Position numbers and translations under genes: made by a program
Part shown: one piece after another, positions 8,859 through 17,420 of the stretch
How the letters are laid out: each line of letters starts with the position of its first letter
How positions within the stretch are numbered: position 1 is the first letter of the stretch
DNA from: CALBPI01 sp039814545
GTDB lineage: Bacteria > Pseudomonadota > Gammaproteobacteria > Steroidobacterales > Woeseiaceae
NCBI GenBank assembly: GCA_039814545.1
Contig: JBCCBB010000005.1
Coordinates: 5,419-69,418 of the forward strand
Direction of reading: 5' to 3'
Length of the DNA: 64,000 bases
Notes under the pieces: model-generated
What the model was told of the DNA's origin: nothing
Databases searched by the model: none
The model's input: only the letters and a program-made list of their open reading frames with translations

Positions 8859-9908
8859 GTGCCTAAAGAACTCGACAACAGCGTACCGCGCATGCGCCCG
8901 TTGCGGGACCGTCGCAACAACTACGACGTCACCGATGAGGTGGACGTGTCGTCCATGGTGGCCGTCCGCGACGCGGTCGGGACCTTGTTCCTCGAGAGCT
9001 ATCCCGAAGCCGCCTACGACCGCATCTGGCTGGCCTTCCACGATTTCGAACGCCTGTTCACGGGTCGCATGCCCGACTACCACGGCTGTGACACGACCTA
9101 TCACGACGTCCAGCACACGCTCGATATGACGCTGGCCGTTGCACGGCTCATTGCAGGCTATGAACGCAGCGTCGATGCCGAGCGCTCACTGGGCCCCGCG
9201 CGCGCGGAGCTCGCACTGATCATCTCGCTGTTCCACGACGCCGGTTACATCCGCCACATGCAGCGCGACTCCGATGTTCGCAATGGCGCGCACTACACAC
9301 GAATTCATGTCTCGCGCAGCGCCGAGTTTCTGCGCAGCTACTTGAACCGTATCGGGCTCGGTCACAGTGCGGACCGGGCCGCCGAAATCGTGCACTTCAC
9401 GGGCTACGAGATCGACCTAAAGCGGCTCAACGTGCCTGACCCACGCGACATCCGACTCGGCTGCATTATCGGCACGGGCGATCTGCTCGCGCAGATGGCC
9501 GACCGCTGCTACCTCGAAAAATGCCGCGACCGCTTGTACGACGAATTCGTCATCGGGGGCATCGCCATGCCTATGGGCGACGACGGTGACCCCGACGTGC
9601 GGTACGAGTCAGGGGAAGACCTGCTGCGCAAGACGCCGGGCTTTTTCAAAGACGGTGCGCAGCGCAGGCTCGACGCCGAGTTTGACCGCACCTACCGCTT
9701 CATCGAGCCGCTGTTCGACGGCCGCAATCCCTACATCGAGTCCATTAATCGCAACATGCGTTACCTGCAGTGCGTCATCGACACGGGTAACTGGGCGGGC
9801 CTGCGCCGGCAGCCGCCCGTCTACGTCGGGGAGCCCGATTCCTCGGAAAGCATGCGGGTGCTTGTGGACGAACTGCGCGATGCCGTCGCGCGCGAACAGG
9901 TGGCCTGA
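8859..9908 (+). CDS. HD-domain phosphohydrolase-like protein
   Basis: 349 residues from GTG 8859; an in-frame ATG at 8892 would drop 11 residues. Metal-binding features of the HD superfamily are visible. TYHDVQHTL supplies an early histidine, LFHDAGYIRH carries the HD pair at residues 126-127, and a later EIVHFTGYEID plus IGTGDLLAQMADR supply the remaining positions. The arrangement resembles class I cyclic-nucleotide phosphodiesterases and related nucleotide phosphohydrolases more than HD-GYP proteins. No sensor or membrane part is seen, so the substrate is unknown. It converges on panD with 4 bases between the stops. Confidence 0.8.
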   Translation: MPKELDNSVPRMRPLRDRRNNYDVTDEVDVSSMVAVRDAVGTLFLESYPEAAYDRIWLAFHDFERLFTGRMPDYHGCDTTYHDVQHTLDMTLAVARLIAGYERSVDAERSLGPARAELALIISLFHDAGYIRHMQRDSDVRNGAHYTRIHVSRSAEFLRSYLNRIGLGHSADRAAEIVHFTGYEIDLKRLNVPDPRDIRLGCIIGTGDLLAQMADRCYLEKCRDRLYDEFVIGGIAMPMGDDGDPDVRYESGEDLLRKTPGFFKDGAQRRLDAEFDRTYRFIEPLFDGRNPYIESINRNMRYLQCVIDTGNWAGLRRQPPVYVGEPDSSESMRVLVDELRDAVAREQVA

Positions 9909-9912
9909 ACCG

Positions 9913-10278
9913 TCAGACGACGGTGCGCGGCATCTCCGTCAGGTAGCGCACGAAGCGATTGCGTTCATCGACGAGAATGGCGCACGGATCAAGCGGGCGG
10001 TCCGTGAGTTCGAAGGCCATGATGATGAGCTCTTCACCTTCACTGATCAGGTGTGCCGCGGCCCCGTTCATGCAGATCACGCCCGAGTCGCGCTCACCGG
10101 CAATGACGTAGGTTTCGAGACGCGCGCCCGACGTGTTCGAGACGACAAGCACCTTTTCGTTTTCCCACATGCCCGCGCGCTCGATGAGCGCACGGTCGAT
10201 CGTGATGCTGCCGACATAGTTCACGTCGGCCTCGGTGACCCGGGCCTTGTGGATTTTGGAACGCATTACCCAACGCAC
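9913..10278 (-). CDS. panD: Aspartate 1-decarboxylase precursor
   Basis: 121 residues from GTG 10278, preferred because TGGAGT lies about 8 bases upstream; the ATG at 10264-10266 has no such site. The enzyme makes beta-alanine from aspartate for pantothenate and coenzyme A. The self-cleavage site that creates the pyruvoyl cofactor is Gly23-Ser24 in NYVGSITID. RSKIHKARVTEAD and the MNGAAAHLI motif are also typical. The usual partners panB and panC are not adjacent, so it is a lone gene downstream of the trp operon. Confidence 0.96.
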   Translation of the reverse strand: MRWVMRSKIHKARVTEADVNYVGSITIDRALIERAGMWENEKVLVVSNTSGARLETYVIAGERDSGVICMNGAAAHLISEGEELIIMAFELTDRPLDPCAILVDERNRFVRYLTEMPRTVV

Positions 10279-10370
10279 GGCGTTGACTCCATTCTTTGTG
10301 ATGCGCGTACGCCCGGGGGCTTTGGCTCCGGGCCGCCGACCTGCCGATTCCGGAGGCCGAAGCGCTGCGC

Positions 10371-10392
10371 AAAAGGGCGGCTATTGTAGCCG
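10371..10392 (-). terminator. Possible weak terminator at the end of the trp transcript
   Basis: Read leftwards, a 6-bp stem CGGCTA / TAGCCG (10392-10387 with 10383-10378) encloses a 3-base loop, followed by CCC and four T residues. It lies 22 bases after the DUF2007 stop. The same bases contain TACAAT on the leftward strand and might instead be the -10 of a panD promoter; the -35 position is poor. Confidence 0.35.
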
Positions 10393-10413
10393 ATCGCCGC
10401 GGCCCGGGGCGCC

Positions 10414-10722
10414 TCAGCCGCTATCGGGGCGGCCGCACTGCCAGCAGGCCGCAAACTGCGGCTCGTTCTCAGCACCGCAGTTGCTGCATCGCCAGGGCTC
10501 GCCGGCCACGGGTGCCGCCCGGGCCTCCTCGATGATCTCGAGCGCCCGCTGGGCGTCGAGTGGCTTGACCCAGAGCTGGGGCCAGACCTCCGTGAACGGC
10601 ACCTCGCCGAGCACGCCGCCCAGGTTCTGGTTGCGGATTTCGGTAGGGATGCCTTCGGCTTCGAGCACGTTTCGGTAGTGGGCCACCGTCACGAGATTGT
10701 CGGCCGTGAAGACCTTCTTCAC
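10414..10722 (-). CDS. DUF2007 protein with C-terminal zinc ribbon
   Basis: 102 residues from a GTG start that overlaps the trpA stop as GTGA, so it is translationally coupled as the last gene of the trp operon. Residues 1-70 match the DUF2007 fold (KKVFTADNLVTVAHYRNVLEAEGIPTEI), a small alpha-beta domain of unknown role also found near signalling proteins. The C-terminus has CSNCGAENEP followed by CWQCG, a four-cysteine zinc ribbon. No link to tryptophan synthesis is known. Confidence 0.82.
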   Translation of the reverse strand: MKKVFTADNLVTVAHYRNVLEAEGIPTEIRNQNLGGVLGEVPFTEVWPQLWVKPLDAQRALEIIEEARAAPVAGEPWRCSNCGAENEPQFAACWQCGRPDSG

Positions 10723-11489
10723 GGCGTGCGCAGCGCCGCCAAAAACGCACCCGGGTTGTCGCCGCGCTCAAGCACTTCGACGAGCGCCGAGCCGACGATA
10801 ACGCCGGCGGCAGCCCCTGCCAGACGCTCGACATCGGCGCGCGAGCGAATCCCGAACCCGGCGCAGACCGGCAGGTTTGAAACGTCGCTGACATTCTTGA
10901 GATAGTCGGTGACTTCGGCAGGCAATTCGGCGCCGCCGCCCGTAATCCCCGTGATCGTAACGGCATACACGAAGCCGCGGCTCTCACGGCACAGGGTTTC
11001 CAGCCGATCTGCGGGTGTGGCCGGCGTGACGAGCTGCACCAGACCAATACCGTGGGCCTGCATGGCTTCGCGGAACGCCTCGGACTCCTCGAACGGCAGA
11101 TCCGGCACGATGAAGCCGCAGACGCCCGCCTCGAGCGCGGCCGCGCCCAGCGCGTCGTAGCCATAGGCCAACAGCGGGTTGAGATAGGACATGAGCACGA
11201 GCGGCGTGTCGATCTGCTCACGGTTCGCCGTGAGCGTTTCGAGGATCCAGCGCAGGCTCACACCTTTTTCGATGGCCGCGAAACTCGATCGCTGGATGGT
11301 CATGCCATCGGCCATGGGGTCCGAAAACGGGACGCCAATCTCGACGACATCGGCGTGTTCCGCGACCGCCTGCAACGTTTCGATAAACGTATCCGGCTCG
11401 GGGTAACCGGCCGTCATGAACGGCACGAGTGCGCCGCCCTCCGCTGCGCCCTTGTTCAGTGCCTCTGTGATGCGTTCATGCGCCTGCAT
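10719..11489 (-). CDS. trpA: Tryptophan synthase alpha subunit
   Basis: 256 residues from ATG 11489, which lies inside the end of trpB (14-base overlap). The frame is open further upstream, but the family match starts at MQAHERITEAL. It cleaves indole-3-glycerol phosphate to indole, which is channelled to TrpB. The catalytic glutamate is in DVVEIGVPFSDPMADG together with the aspartate of LPFEESE-type loop residues, and the phosphate loop GFGIRSRADV is near the C-terminus. It is the last biosynthetic gene of the operon. Confidence 0.96.
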   Translation of the reverse strand: MQAHERITEALNKGAAEGGALVPFMTAGYPEPDTFIETLQAVAEHADVVEIGVPFSDPMADGMTIQRSSFAAIEKGVSLRWILETLTANREQIDTPLVLMSYLNPLLAYGYDALGAAALEAGVCGFIVPDLPFEESEAFREAMQAHGIGLVQLVTPATPADRLETLCRESRGFVYAVTITGITGGGAELPAEVTDYLKNVSDVSNLPVCAGFGIRSRADVERLAGAAAGVIVGSALVEVLERGDNPGAFLAALRTP

Positions 11490-12732
11490 GGCGAGCCCTC
11501 GTCGTGGGATGCTGAACCAGTGTCGACATGTCCTTGTCACCGCGGCCCGAGTTGCCGATGAGCATCGTCTTGCCGGGGTTGTTGCGCGCCCATTCCCGGG
11601 CGCCGACGAACGCGTGCGCCGTCTCAAGTGCCGTCAGGATGCCTTCCTCGGCGCACACCTCATCGAGCGCGTCGAGGACCTCGGCATCACCGGCCGCCTC
11701 GTAGCGTACGCGACCGATGGACTGCAGGAACGCATGTTCCGGACCGACTCCCGAGTAGTCGAGACCGGCAGACACGGACTGGGTTTCCTGAACCTGACCG
11801 TTGGGGTCCTGGAGGATCATCGTGTAGCTGCCCTGCAAGACACCCGGCGTGCCCGTCGCGAGCGTCGCCGCGTTTTCGCCGAGCCCATTGCCGATACCGC
11901 CGGCCTCAACGCCCACGATCTCGACATCGGGATCACCGAGGAACGCGTGGAACAGGCCAATGGCGTTCGAGCCGCCTCCCACGCAGGCAAACACGGCGTC
12001 CGGCAATTTCCCAGCCTGTTTGAGCATCTGCGCGCGCGCCTCGTCACCAATACAGCGGTGCATCTCACGCACGAGGTAGGGATACGGATGCGGCCCCACC
12101 GCTGAGCCCAGCAGGTAGTAAGTGCCATCGGGGTCCGACACCCAGTCGCGCAGCGCCTCATCGATCGCGGCGCGCAGTGTCTTGTCACCCGACTCCACGG
12201 CGACTACCTCGGCACCCAGGCGACGCATGCGATCCACATTGGGCGCCTGGCGCGAGATATCGACGGCGCCCATGTAGACGCGACACGGCAGGCCGATGCG
12301 CGCACAGGCTGCGGCTGATGCGACGCCGTGCTGACCCGCACCCGTTTCCGCGATCACGCGCCTGGCACCCAGTCGCTTGGCCAGCAACGCCTGACCGATG
12401 GCGTTGTTGATCTTGTGCGCGCCCGTGTGGGCCAGGTCTTCGCGCTTCAGCCAGACGTCAGCGCCCCAGGCCCGCGACAGTCCGCGTGCCGGTGTCAGCG
12501 CCGTCGGGCGCCCCACCCACTCGAACAGCTCGTGGCAGAACTCTTCCTGGAAGCCAGGCTCGCGCAGGTAGTCGCGCACGCCGGCTTCGAGCCGCTCCAG
12601 TGCCGGTACGAGTGTCTCGGGCACGTAGCGCCCGCCAAACGCACCAAAGCGGCCGCGTGCATCGGGCAACTCGCCCGCCAGCAACGCCGCCAGCAATGTT
12701 GCGTCGTCTTGCCCCTGAGGTTTCGCTTGCAT
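11476..12732 (-). CDS. trpB: Tryptophan synthase beta subunit
   Basis: 418 residues from ATG 12732. It is the PLP enzyme that joins indole and serine. Lys107 in HTGAHKINN binds the cofactor, and the catalytic glutamate is in IAETGAGQHGVA. The phosphate-binding glycine and serine loop CVGGGSNAIGLF is complete. It starts 14 bases after trpF and overlaps trpA, so the two subunits are likely made in matched amounts. Confidence 0.97.
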   Translation of the reverse strand: MQAKPQGQDDATLLAALLAGELPDARGRFGAFGGRYVPETLVPALERLEAGVRDYLREPGFQEEFCHELFEWVGRPTALTPARGLSRAWGADVWLKREDLAHTGAHKINNAIGQALLAKRLGARRVIAETGAGQHGVASAAACARIGLPCRVYMGAVDISRQAPNVDRMRRLGAEVVAVESGDKTLRAAIDEALRDWVSDPDGTYYLLGSAVGPHPYPYLVREMHRCIGDEARAQMLKQAGKLPDAVFACVGGGSNAIGLFHAFLGDPDVEIVGVEAGGIGNGLGENAATLATGTPGVLQGSYTMILQDPNGQVQETQSVSAGLDYSGVGPEHAFLQSIGRVRYEAAGDAEVLDALDEVCAEEGILTALETAHAFVGAREWARNNPGKTMLIGNSGRGDKDMSTLVQHPTTRARHAGA

Positions 12733-12746
12733 CCTGATCCCTTCCC

Positions 12747-13340
12747 TTACGCAAACGCTGCGCGCGCCGTGCGCACAAACGCCATGATTTTTTCGAGGTC
12801 TTTCTGCCCAGGCGCCAACTCGACGCCGCTCGAGACATCGACGCCCCAGGGCGCCACGTCGACGATGGCCTGGCCGACATTGTCCGAGTTAAGCCCGCCT
12901 GCCAATACAAGGTCGCGCCCGCGCGCCACGCGCGCGGCAAGCCCCCAGTCCGCGGTTTCACCGCTGCCGCTGTTACGACCCTCAAACAGGAGCCGCTGCG
13001 GCAGGTCATCGGCATCCGTGACATCGTGGTCACGGTACACGGGCAGCGCCGCGACGCCCGGCAGCAGATCAAAACTCTCGTAGTCGCCAACGTCCGTCTG
13101 CAGCACATCGGGCGCCACACGGGCCTGCACTTCATGCGCCAGCTCGGGCGTCGGGTGGCGCATGACGGCCACGACCCGCGCGTGCCCGCGTGCGAGACCC
13201 GCGAGCAACACCGCCGCGTCGACCGACACGGCGCGCGGTGACTCGGCAAACACGAAACCGACAGCATCGACGCCAGCCTCAATCGCCGCCGCCACAGCGT
13301 CGGGCGTGGTCAAACCGCACACCTTGATCCAGCCGCTCAT
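12747..13340 (-). CDS. trpF: Phosphoribosylanthranilate isomerase
   Basis: 197 residues; the start ATG overlaps the trpC stop as ATGA. A single-domain (beta-alpha)8 barrel that isomerises phosphoribosylanthranilate. The catalytic cysteine is in IKVCGLTTPDA and the catalytic aspartate in the DVLQTDVGDY stretch. The phosphate loop near the C-terminus includes LAGGLNSDNVGQAI and DVSSGVE. It is not fused to trpC, unlike in enteric bacteria. Confidence 0.95.
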   Translation of the reverse strand: MSGWIKVCGLTTPDAVAAAIEAGVDAVGFVFAESPRAVSVDAAVLLAGLARGHARVVAVMRHPTPELAHEVQARVAPDVLQTDVGDYESFDLLPGVAALPVYRDHDVTDADDLPQRLLFEGRNSGSGETADWGLAARVARGRDLVLAGGLNSDNVGQAIVDVAPWGVDVSSGVELAPGQKDLEKIMAFVRTARAAFA

Positions 13341-14185
13341 GCGTGGCCTCCCGAGGCAGCCCGCCCGGCCTCGACGAACTCGATGACGGCCTGGGTGGCG
13401 TCGTCGCGGCGCATGAGTGCCGTGCCAATGAGCGCGACGTCGTAGCCCATACCGACGGCACGTGCCGCATCGGCGGGCGCCTTGAGTCCGCTTTCCGCAA
13501 CGCGCGGCAGTTCACGCGGCAGATGATCCACAAGGCGTTCGAGGCGTTCATTATCGACTGCGAGCGTTCGCAGGTCGCGCGTGTTGACGCCGACGAGCAG
13601 CTGGCCTGCTTCCGCGAGTTCGGTGCCCGGGCGCGTATCCACGAGGCGCGATGCACGCGCCGCGTCTTCGGCGTCAAAACACTCGACGAGCACAAATAAC
13701 CCGAGCTCGATCGCGCGCGCAGTCAGGTTGGCCAACACGGCGTCCTCGAGCATGGCGACGATGGCGAGAACGCCACCCGCACCCGCGAGCCGGGCTTCGA
13801 CAACCTGGTAGTCGTCGACGAGAAAGTCCTTGCGCATTGCAGGCACGTCATGGCCGGCGAGCACGCGCGCCGCGGCCGCGAGGTGCTCGAGAGCCCCCGA
13901 GAATCGATCGGGCTCCGTGAGCACCGAGACCGCGGCCGCGCCGCCCGTGGCGTAGGCTGTCGCGCGTGCGGTGGGATCGAAGTCCGCCACATCTGCAAGA
14001 GCGCCCTCTGCGGGCGACGTCGCCTTGATCTCGGCGATGACATCGAAACCACCCGCCAGCGCCAGGCGCGGCGCCGGACTCGAGTCCTCGACGAGCCGCA
14101 TAAGCCGATCCATGCTGCGTGCAGTGCGCGCGGCTTCAAGCCGGCGCAAGCTCCACGCGGCCATGGTGGCGAGAAAGTCAGCCAC
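13337..14185 (-). CDS. trpC: Indole-3-glycerol phosphate synthase
   Basis: 282 residues from GTG 14185, which overlaps the trpD stop by 8 bases. The frame is open far upstream, but those residues copy no family sequence because they are trpD read out of frame. VADFLATM is a typical start. IAEIKATSP carries the first catalytic lysine, AMRKDFLVDDYQV the second, and LLVGVNTRDL plus VAESGLKAP the phosphate and substrate loops. It closes the indole ring. Confidence 0.95.
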   Translation of the reverse strand: MADFLATMAAWSLRRLEAARTARSMDRLMRLVEDSSPAPRLALAGGFDVIAEIKATSPAEGALADVADFDPTARATAYATGGAAAVSVLTEPDRFSGALEHLAAAARVLAGHDVPAMRKDFLVDDYQVVEARLAGAGGVLAIVAMLEDAVLANLTARAIELGLFVLVECFDAEDAARASRLVDTRPGTELAEAGQLLVGVNTRDLRTLAVDNERLERLVDHLPRELPRVAESGLKAPADAARAVGMGYDVALIGTALMRRDDATQAVIEFVEAGRAASGGHA

Positions 14186-15206
14186 GACCGAACTCAGCGA
14201 GCCCGTCGAGCAGGCGCGCCGCATCTCCCGAGTCGATGGCGGCCTGTGCACGGGCCACGCCAGCACGCGCATCATCGACGAGCCCCGCCACCTCAAGTAC
14301 GAGTGACGTACCCATGAGCAAGGCATTGCGGTGGGCGCCCGTGTCCGTGCCGCGCAGCACATCGGCCATGGCGCGCGCGTTGACCTCGGCGTCACCGCCC
14401 GCGAGATCCTCGGCGGTGCAGCGGGCAATCCCGTAGTCCTCGGGCGTACGCGTGTGTGGCACGACCTGTCCCGGCGTCACGTCGAACAGCGTGAACGGTG
14501 ACACGGGCGTCGCCTCGTCCCAGCCGTTGTCGCCGTGCACGACGAAGGCGCGCTCGATGGCGAGCCCCGACAGCGCATCGGCCATCAGGGCCGCCACGTC
14601 TTTCGAAAACGCGCCGATGACCTGGTAAGGCGTCTGTGCAGGATTCGTGAGCGGGCCGAGCACGTTGAACACCGTGCGAACGCCCATGGCCTGGCGCACG
14701 GGCACGACCGACTTCATCGCCGGGTGGTAAGCCGGTGCGAACAGGAACGTGAAATGGGTGGCCTCGAGGCAGCGCCCGGCGGCCGCCGCGTCGAGCGGCA
14801 GAACCAGGCCGAGGGATTCCAGCACATCGGCACTGCCCGACTTGCTTGAGACCGATCGGTTGCCGTGCTTCACGACGCGCGCACCGGCTGCGGCCGCGAG
14901 CAGTGCGGTGCCCGTCGACAGGTTGTAGCTGCCCGAGCCGTCACCGCCCGTGCCCACGGTGTCCACCGTCGGCAGGTTCGGATCGATGTCTGGGCGCAGT
15001 GCGCGCTCGCGCATCACGGCCGCGAAGCCACGAATCTCGTCGGCAGTTTCTCCCTTGGCGCGCAAGGCCGTAAGTAACGAGCCCGCCATCGCGGGCGCAA
15101 GCGCATCATCGGCGAGCGCCGTCATGATTAGTGAAGCCTCGGCCTCACTCAGGTCCTGCCCCGCGAGGAGCGTTTCAAGCAGCGGTGCGAATTCAGGGCG
15201 ACTCAT
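14178..15206 (-). CDS. trpD: Anthranilate phosphoribosyltransferase
   Basis: 342 residues from ATG 15206, overlapping the trpG stop as ATGA. It transfers phosphoribose from PRPP to anthranilate. The PRPP motif is DTVGTGGDGSGSYNLSTG, followed by KHGNRSVSSKSGSADVLE, both complete. The metal site is in FVVHGDNGWDEATP. The long upstream open frame to 15545 overlaps trpG and is not used. It is a stand-alone enzyme, not fused to TrpG. Confidence 0.96.
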   Translation of the reverse strand: MSRPEFAPLLETLLAGQDLSEAEASLIMTALADDALAPAMAGSLLTALRAKGETADEIRGFAAVMRERALRPDIDPNLPTVDTVGTGGDGSGSYNLSTGTALLAAAAGARVVKHGNRSVSSKSGSADVLESLGLVLPLDAAAAGRCLEATHFTFLFAPAYHPAMKSVVPVRQAMGVRTVFNVLGPLTNPAQTPYQVIGAFSKDVAALMADALSGLAIERAFVVHGDNGWDEATPVSPFTLFDVTPGQVVPHTRTPEDYGIARCTAEDLAGGDAEVNARAMADVLRGTDTGAHRNALLMGTSLVLEVAGLVDDARAGVARAQAAIDSGDAARLLDGLAEFGRG

Positions 15207-15796
15207 GCGGCTGCCTCCTGGCGCAGGAAGTTGTTCATGAGCGTATCGCCTTCTGGTGTCAGCACGCTTTCCGGGTGGAACTGCACGCCCTCGACCTGCC
15301 AGTCGCGATGGCGCACGCCCATGATCTCGCCGCGGTCCGTGCGCGAGGTCACCACGAGGCAGTCGGGCACGCTCTCGGCCTCCGCCGCCAGCGAGTGATA
15401 ACGGCCCACGGCCATGGGATCGGGCAGCCCCACAAATACACCGGCGCCGTCGTGGCTGACGTCCGAGGTCTTGCCGTGCATGAGTCGCTGCTCGCGCACG
15501 ATGTTGCCACCGAAATGCTGCACGATGCTCTGGTGCCCTAGGCACACACCCAACAGCGGCACCTGACCTGAAAAGGCCTCGATCATGGCCAGCGACAGAC
15601 CCGCGCCCTCAGGACGTCCGGGCCCCGGCGAGATGACTACGTGCGTCGGTGCGAGCTCGCGCGCCGCCGCGACATCGATGGCGTCATTACGATAGACGTG
15701 CATCTCCGCACCCTGCGCCGCAAACGCCTGCACGAGGTTGTAGGTAAACGAGTCGTAGTTGTCGATCATGAGCACGCGGGGTGTCGTCTCGCTCAT
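15203..15796 (-). CDS. trpG: Anthranilate synthase component II (glutamine amidotransferase)
   Basis: 197 residues; the start overlaps the trpE stop as ATGA. It provides ammonia from glutamine to TrpE. The class I amidotransferase nucleophile is in LLGVCLGHQSI, the oxyanion region in VISPGPGRPEGAG, and the His-Glu pair in EGVQFHPESVLT. DNYDSFTYNLVQ at the N-terminus is typical. In many bacteria this subunit also serves p-aminobenzoate synthesis; that is possible here. Confidence 0.95.
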   Translation of the reverse strand: MSETTPRVLMIDNYDSFTYNLVQAFAAQGAEMHVYRNDAIDVAAARELAPTHVVISPGPGRPEGAGLSLAMIEAFSGQVPLLGVCLGHQSIVQHFGGNIVREQRLMHGKTSDVSHDGAGVFVGLPDPMAVGRYHSLAAEAESVPDCLVVTSRTDRGEIMGVRHRDWQVEGVQFHPESVLTPEGDTLMNNFLRQEAAA

Positions 15797-17178
15797 AGTC
15801 CCTCTCCCGCCAGCTGCAATGCGCGCCGGATAATGGCGCTCTTGGCCAGCACCTCTTCATACTCCCGCGACGGGTCCGAGTCGGCCACAATGCCCGCGCC
15901 CGCCTGAAAGCTGTACTTGCCGTCGCGGAACACAACGGTGCGGATCGTGATGGCTTGATCCATGTCGCCGCCCTGGCCGAAGTAGCCGACCGTGCCCGCG
16001 TAGAGGCCGCGCCCGACGGGCTCGAAGCCGTCGATCAGTTGCATGGCGCGCACCTTGGGCGCGCCCACGAGCGTGCCCGCCGGGAACGTGGCCGCGAACA
16101 GGTCGAACGCGTCCCTGTTCTCGGCGAGTTGCCCCTGCACGCCGCTCACGATGTGCATGACGTGGCTGTAGCGCTCGATGGACATATAGGGGTCGACGCT
16201 GACGCTGCCTGCAGCCGCGACGCGGCCCAGATCGTTGCGCGCGAGGTCGACGAGCATCACGTGCTCGGCGCGCTCCTTGGGGTCGGCCAGCAGGCGACGG
16301 GCGTTGTCGTCGTCCTCTGCGGCGTCTGCACCACGCGGCAGTGTGCCCGCGATGGGTCGTAATGCGGCGTCGCGCCCACTGAGCCGCACGAGCGCCTCGG
16401 GCGACGACCCGGCGACCTGCAGATCACCAAAGTCGCAGAAGTAAAGATAGGGCGACGGGTTAAGCAGTCGCAGCGCACGGTAGACCTCAAAGGGCGACAC
16501 GTCGGTAGCACCCTCGAAGCACACCGACAAGACGATCTGGTAGATGTCACCCGCGGCGATGTACTCGCGCGCCGCATCCACATGGCCGCAGAACGCGTCC
16601 CGCGACAGGCTCGCCCCGGCCTCGGCGACGTGGCCACCCGTCTCGGGCTCGGGCAGTGCACCGCGTAGGCGGCACACGATGTCACCGCGCAGCGCCTCGC
16701 GCTCAGCCTCTGTGCCTGCGTGCAGCAACGCAATGCGGCGTGTCAGGTGGTCAAAAACCAGCAGCGATTCCGTCGCGAGATAAGCGGCCTCGGGAACGCC
16801 CGCCGCCGGCTCGGGCTGGTCGGGCAGGTGCTCAAAGCGGCGCACGACGTCATAGCCGGCCACACCCACGAGCCCGCCCGCGAACGGCAGGTCGGGAATC
16901 TCGGGCGCGAGCCTCGGGGCCTCGTCCAAAGCGGCCCGCAGCGCGTCGAGGTAGGCGGCCTGGTCGGCCGGCGCGGGCGAGGTCTGGTCGCCGCGGTGCA
17001 TCGTGCCCTCAGCAATACGGATTTCCTCCGCCGCACCGAAGCCCAGGAACGAGTAGCGCGAGAGCCGCTGCCCCTGCTCGACACTCTCGAGCAGATAACG
17101 CGGCGCAAGGTCCGCGAGCTTCATGTAGGCCGATACGGGGGTATCGAGATCAGCCAGGATGTCAAAAGGCGCCTGCAT
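15793..17178 (-). CDS. trpE: Anthranilate synthase component I
   Basis: 461 residues from ATG 17178, slightly short but complete. It converts chorismate to anthranilate with ammonia from TrpG. LLESVEQGQRLSRYSFLGF contains the serine and flanking residues of the tryptophan feedback site. The chorismate-binding domain has PIAGTLPRG, DLARNDLGRV, FPAGTLVGAPKVRAM and the late AGAGIVADSDPSREYEE. PabB-like alternatives are unlikely because the feedback motif and the operon are both present. It is the first structural gene after the attenuator. Confidence 0.95.
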   Translation of the reverse strand: MQAPFDILADLDTPVSAYMKLADLAPRYLLESVEQGQRLSRYSFLGFGAAEEIRIAEGTMHRGDQTSPAPADQAAYLDALRAALDEAPRLAPEIPDLPFAGGLVGVAGYDVVRRFEHLPDQPEPAAGVPEAAYLATESLLVFDHLTRRIALLHAGTEAEREALRGDIVCRLRGALPEPETGGHVAEAGASLSRDAFCGHVDAAREYIAAGDIYQIVLSVCFEGATDVSPFEVYRALRLLNPSPYLYFCDFGDLQVAGSSPEALVRLSGRDAALRPIAGTLPRGADAAEDDDNARRLLADPKERAEHVMLVDLARNDLGRVAAAGSVSVDPYMSIERYSHVMHIVSGVQGQLAENRDAFDLFAATFPAGTLVGAPKVRAMQLIDGFEPVGRGLYAGTVGYFGQGGDMDQAITIRTVVFRDGKYSFQAGAGIVADSDPSREYEEVLAKSAIIRRALQLAGEGL

Positions 17179-17225
17179 GTTGTCTGCCTATGCGTTGTCC
17201 AGGTCCCGGTTCCGGACGCAGACAC

Positions 17226-17262
17226 AAAAAGACCCGTCTGCGCACCTGCGGAGACGGGTCTT
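17226..17262 (-). terminator. trp attenuator terminator
   Basis: Read leftwards, AAGACCCGTCT (17262-17252) pairs with AGACGGGTCTT (17239-17229), with a further CGC/GCG pair in the loop region, and runs into five T residues at 17230-17226. A competing pairing is visible. GGCGGGT at 17312-17306, overlapping the leader stop codon, can pair with ACCCGTC at 17259-17253 (one G-U pair), which would break the terminator. This is the standard attenuation layout: Trp scarcity stalls the ribosome on the Trp codons and frees the anti-terminator. Confidence 0.88.
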
Positions 17263-17311
17263 GCTTGTTACCGGATCGATTCGAGTTCGAACGTACGGAA
17301 GCACCACCCGC

Positions 17312-17371
17312 CTAGCGGAGGGGCCACCACCACGCGTTGCCGCGTCCTTCGAAGGTCACTCGATTCGTCAT
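17312..17371 (-). CDS. trpL: trp operon leader peptide with three consecutive Trp codons
   Basis: A 19-codon open frame, MTNRVTFEGRGNAWWWPLR then TAG, lies 133 bases before trpE. The three TGG codons are at 17332-17324. The stop codon overlaps the proposed anti-terminator segment. The ATG is only 6 bases beyond the -10 hexamer, so the transcript probably starts at or next to this ATG, making the leader mRNA leaderless. No ribosome binding site would then be needed. Too short for standard gene finders. Confidence 0.92.
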   Translation of the reverse strand: MTNRVTFEGRGNAWWWPLR

Positions 17372-17377
17372 GGCTTG

Positions 17378-17406
17378 AGTATCGACAAGCACCGGCTGGC
17401 CGTCAA
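17378..17406 (-). promoter_or_regulatory. trp operon promoter
   Basis: Read leftwards: TTGACG (17406-17401), exactly 17 bases, then GATACT (17383-17378). Both hexamers match the sigma-70 consensus at five and four of six positions. The trpL ATG begins at 17371. No clear TrpR-type palindrome was recognised over the promoter. Confidence 0.82.
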
Positions 17407-17420
17407 CCCGCCGCATCACG

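Noticed and set aside
10383..10388. TACAAT on the minus strand as a panD promoter
   Set aside because: The -35 position is GC-rich with no TTGACA likeness, and the same bases form a hairpin with T residues. Listed instead as a possible weak terminator.
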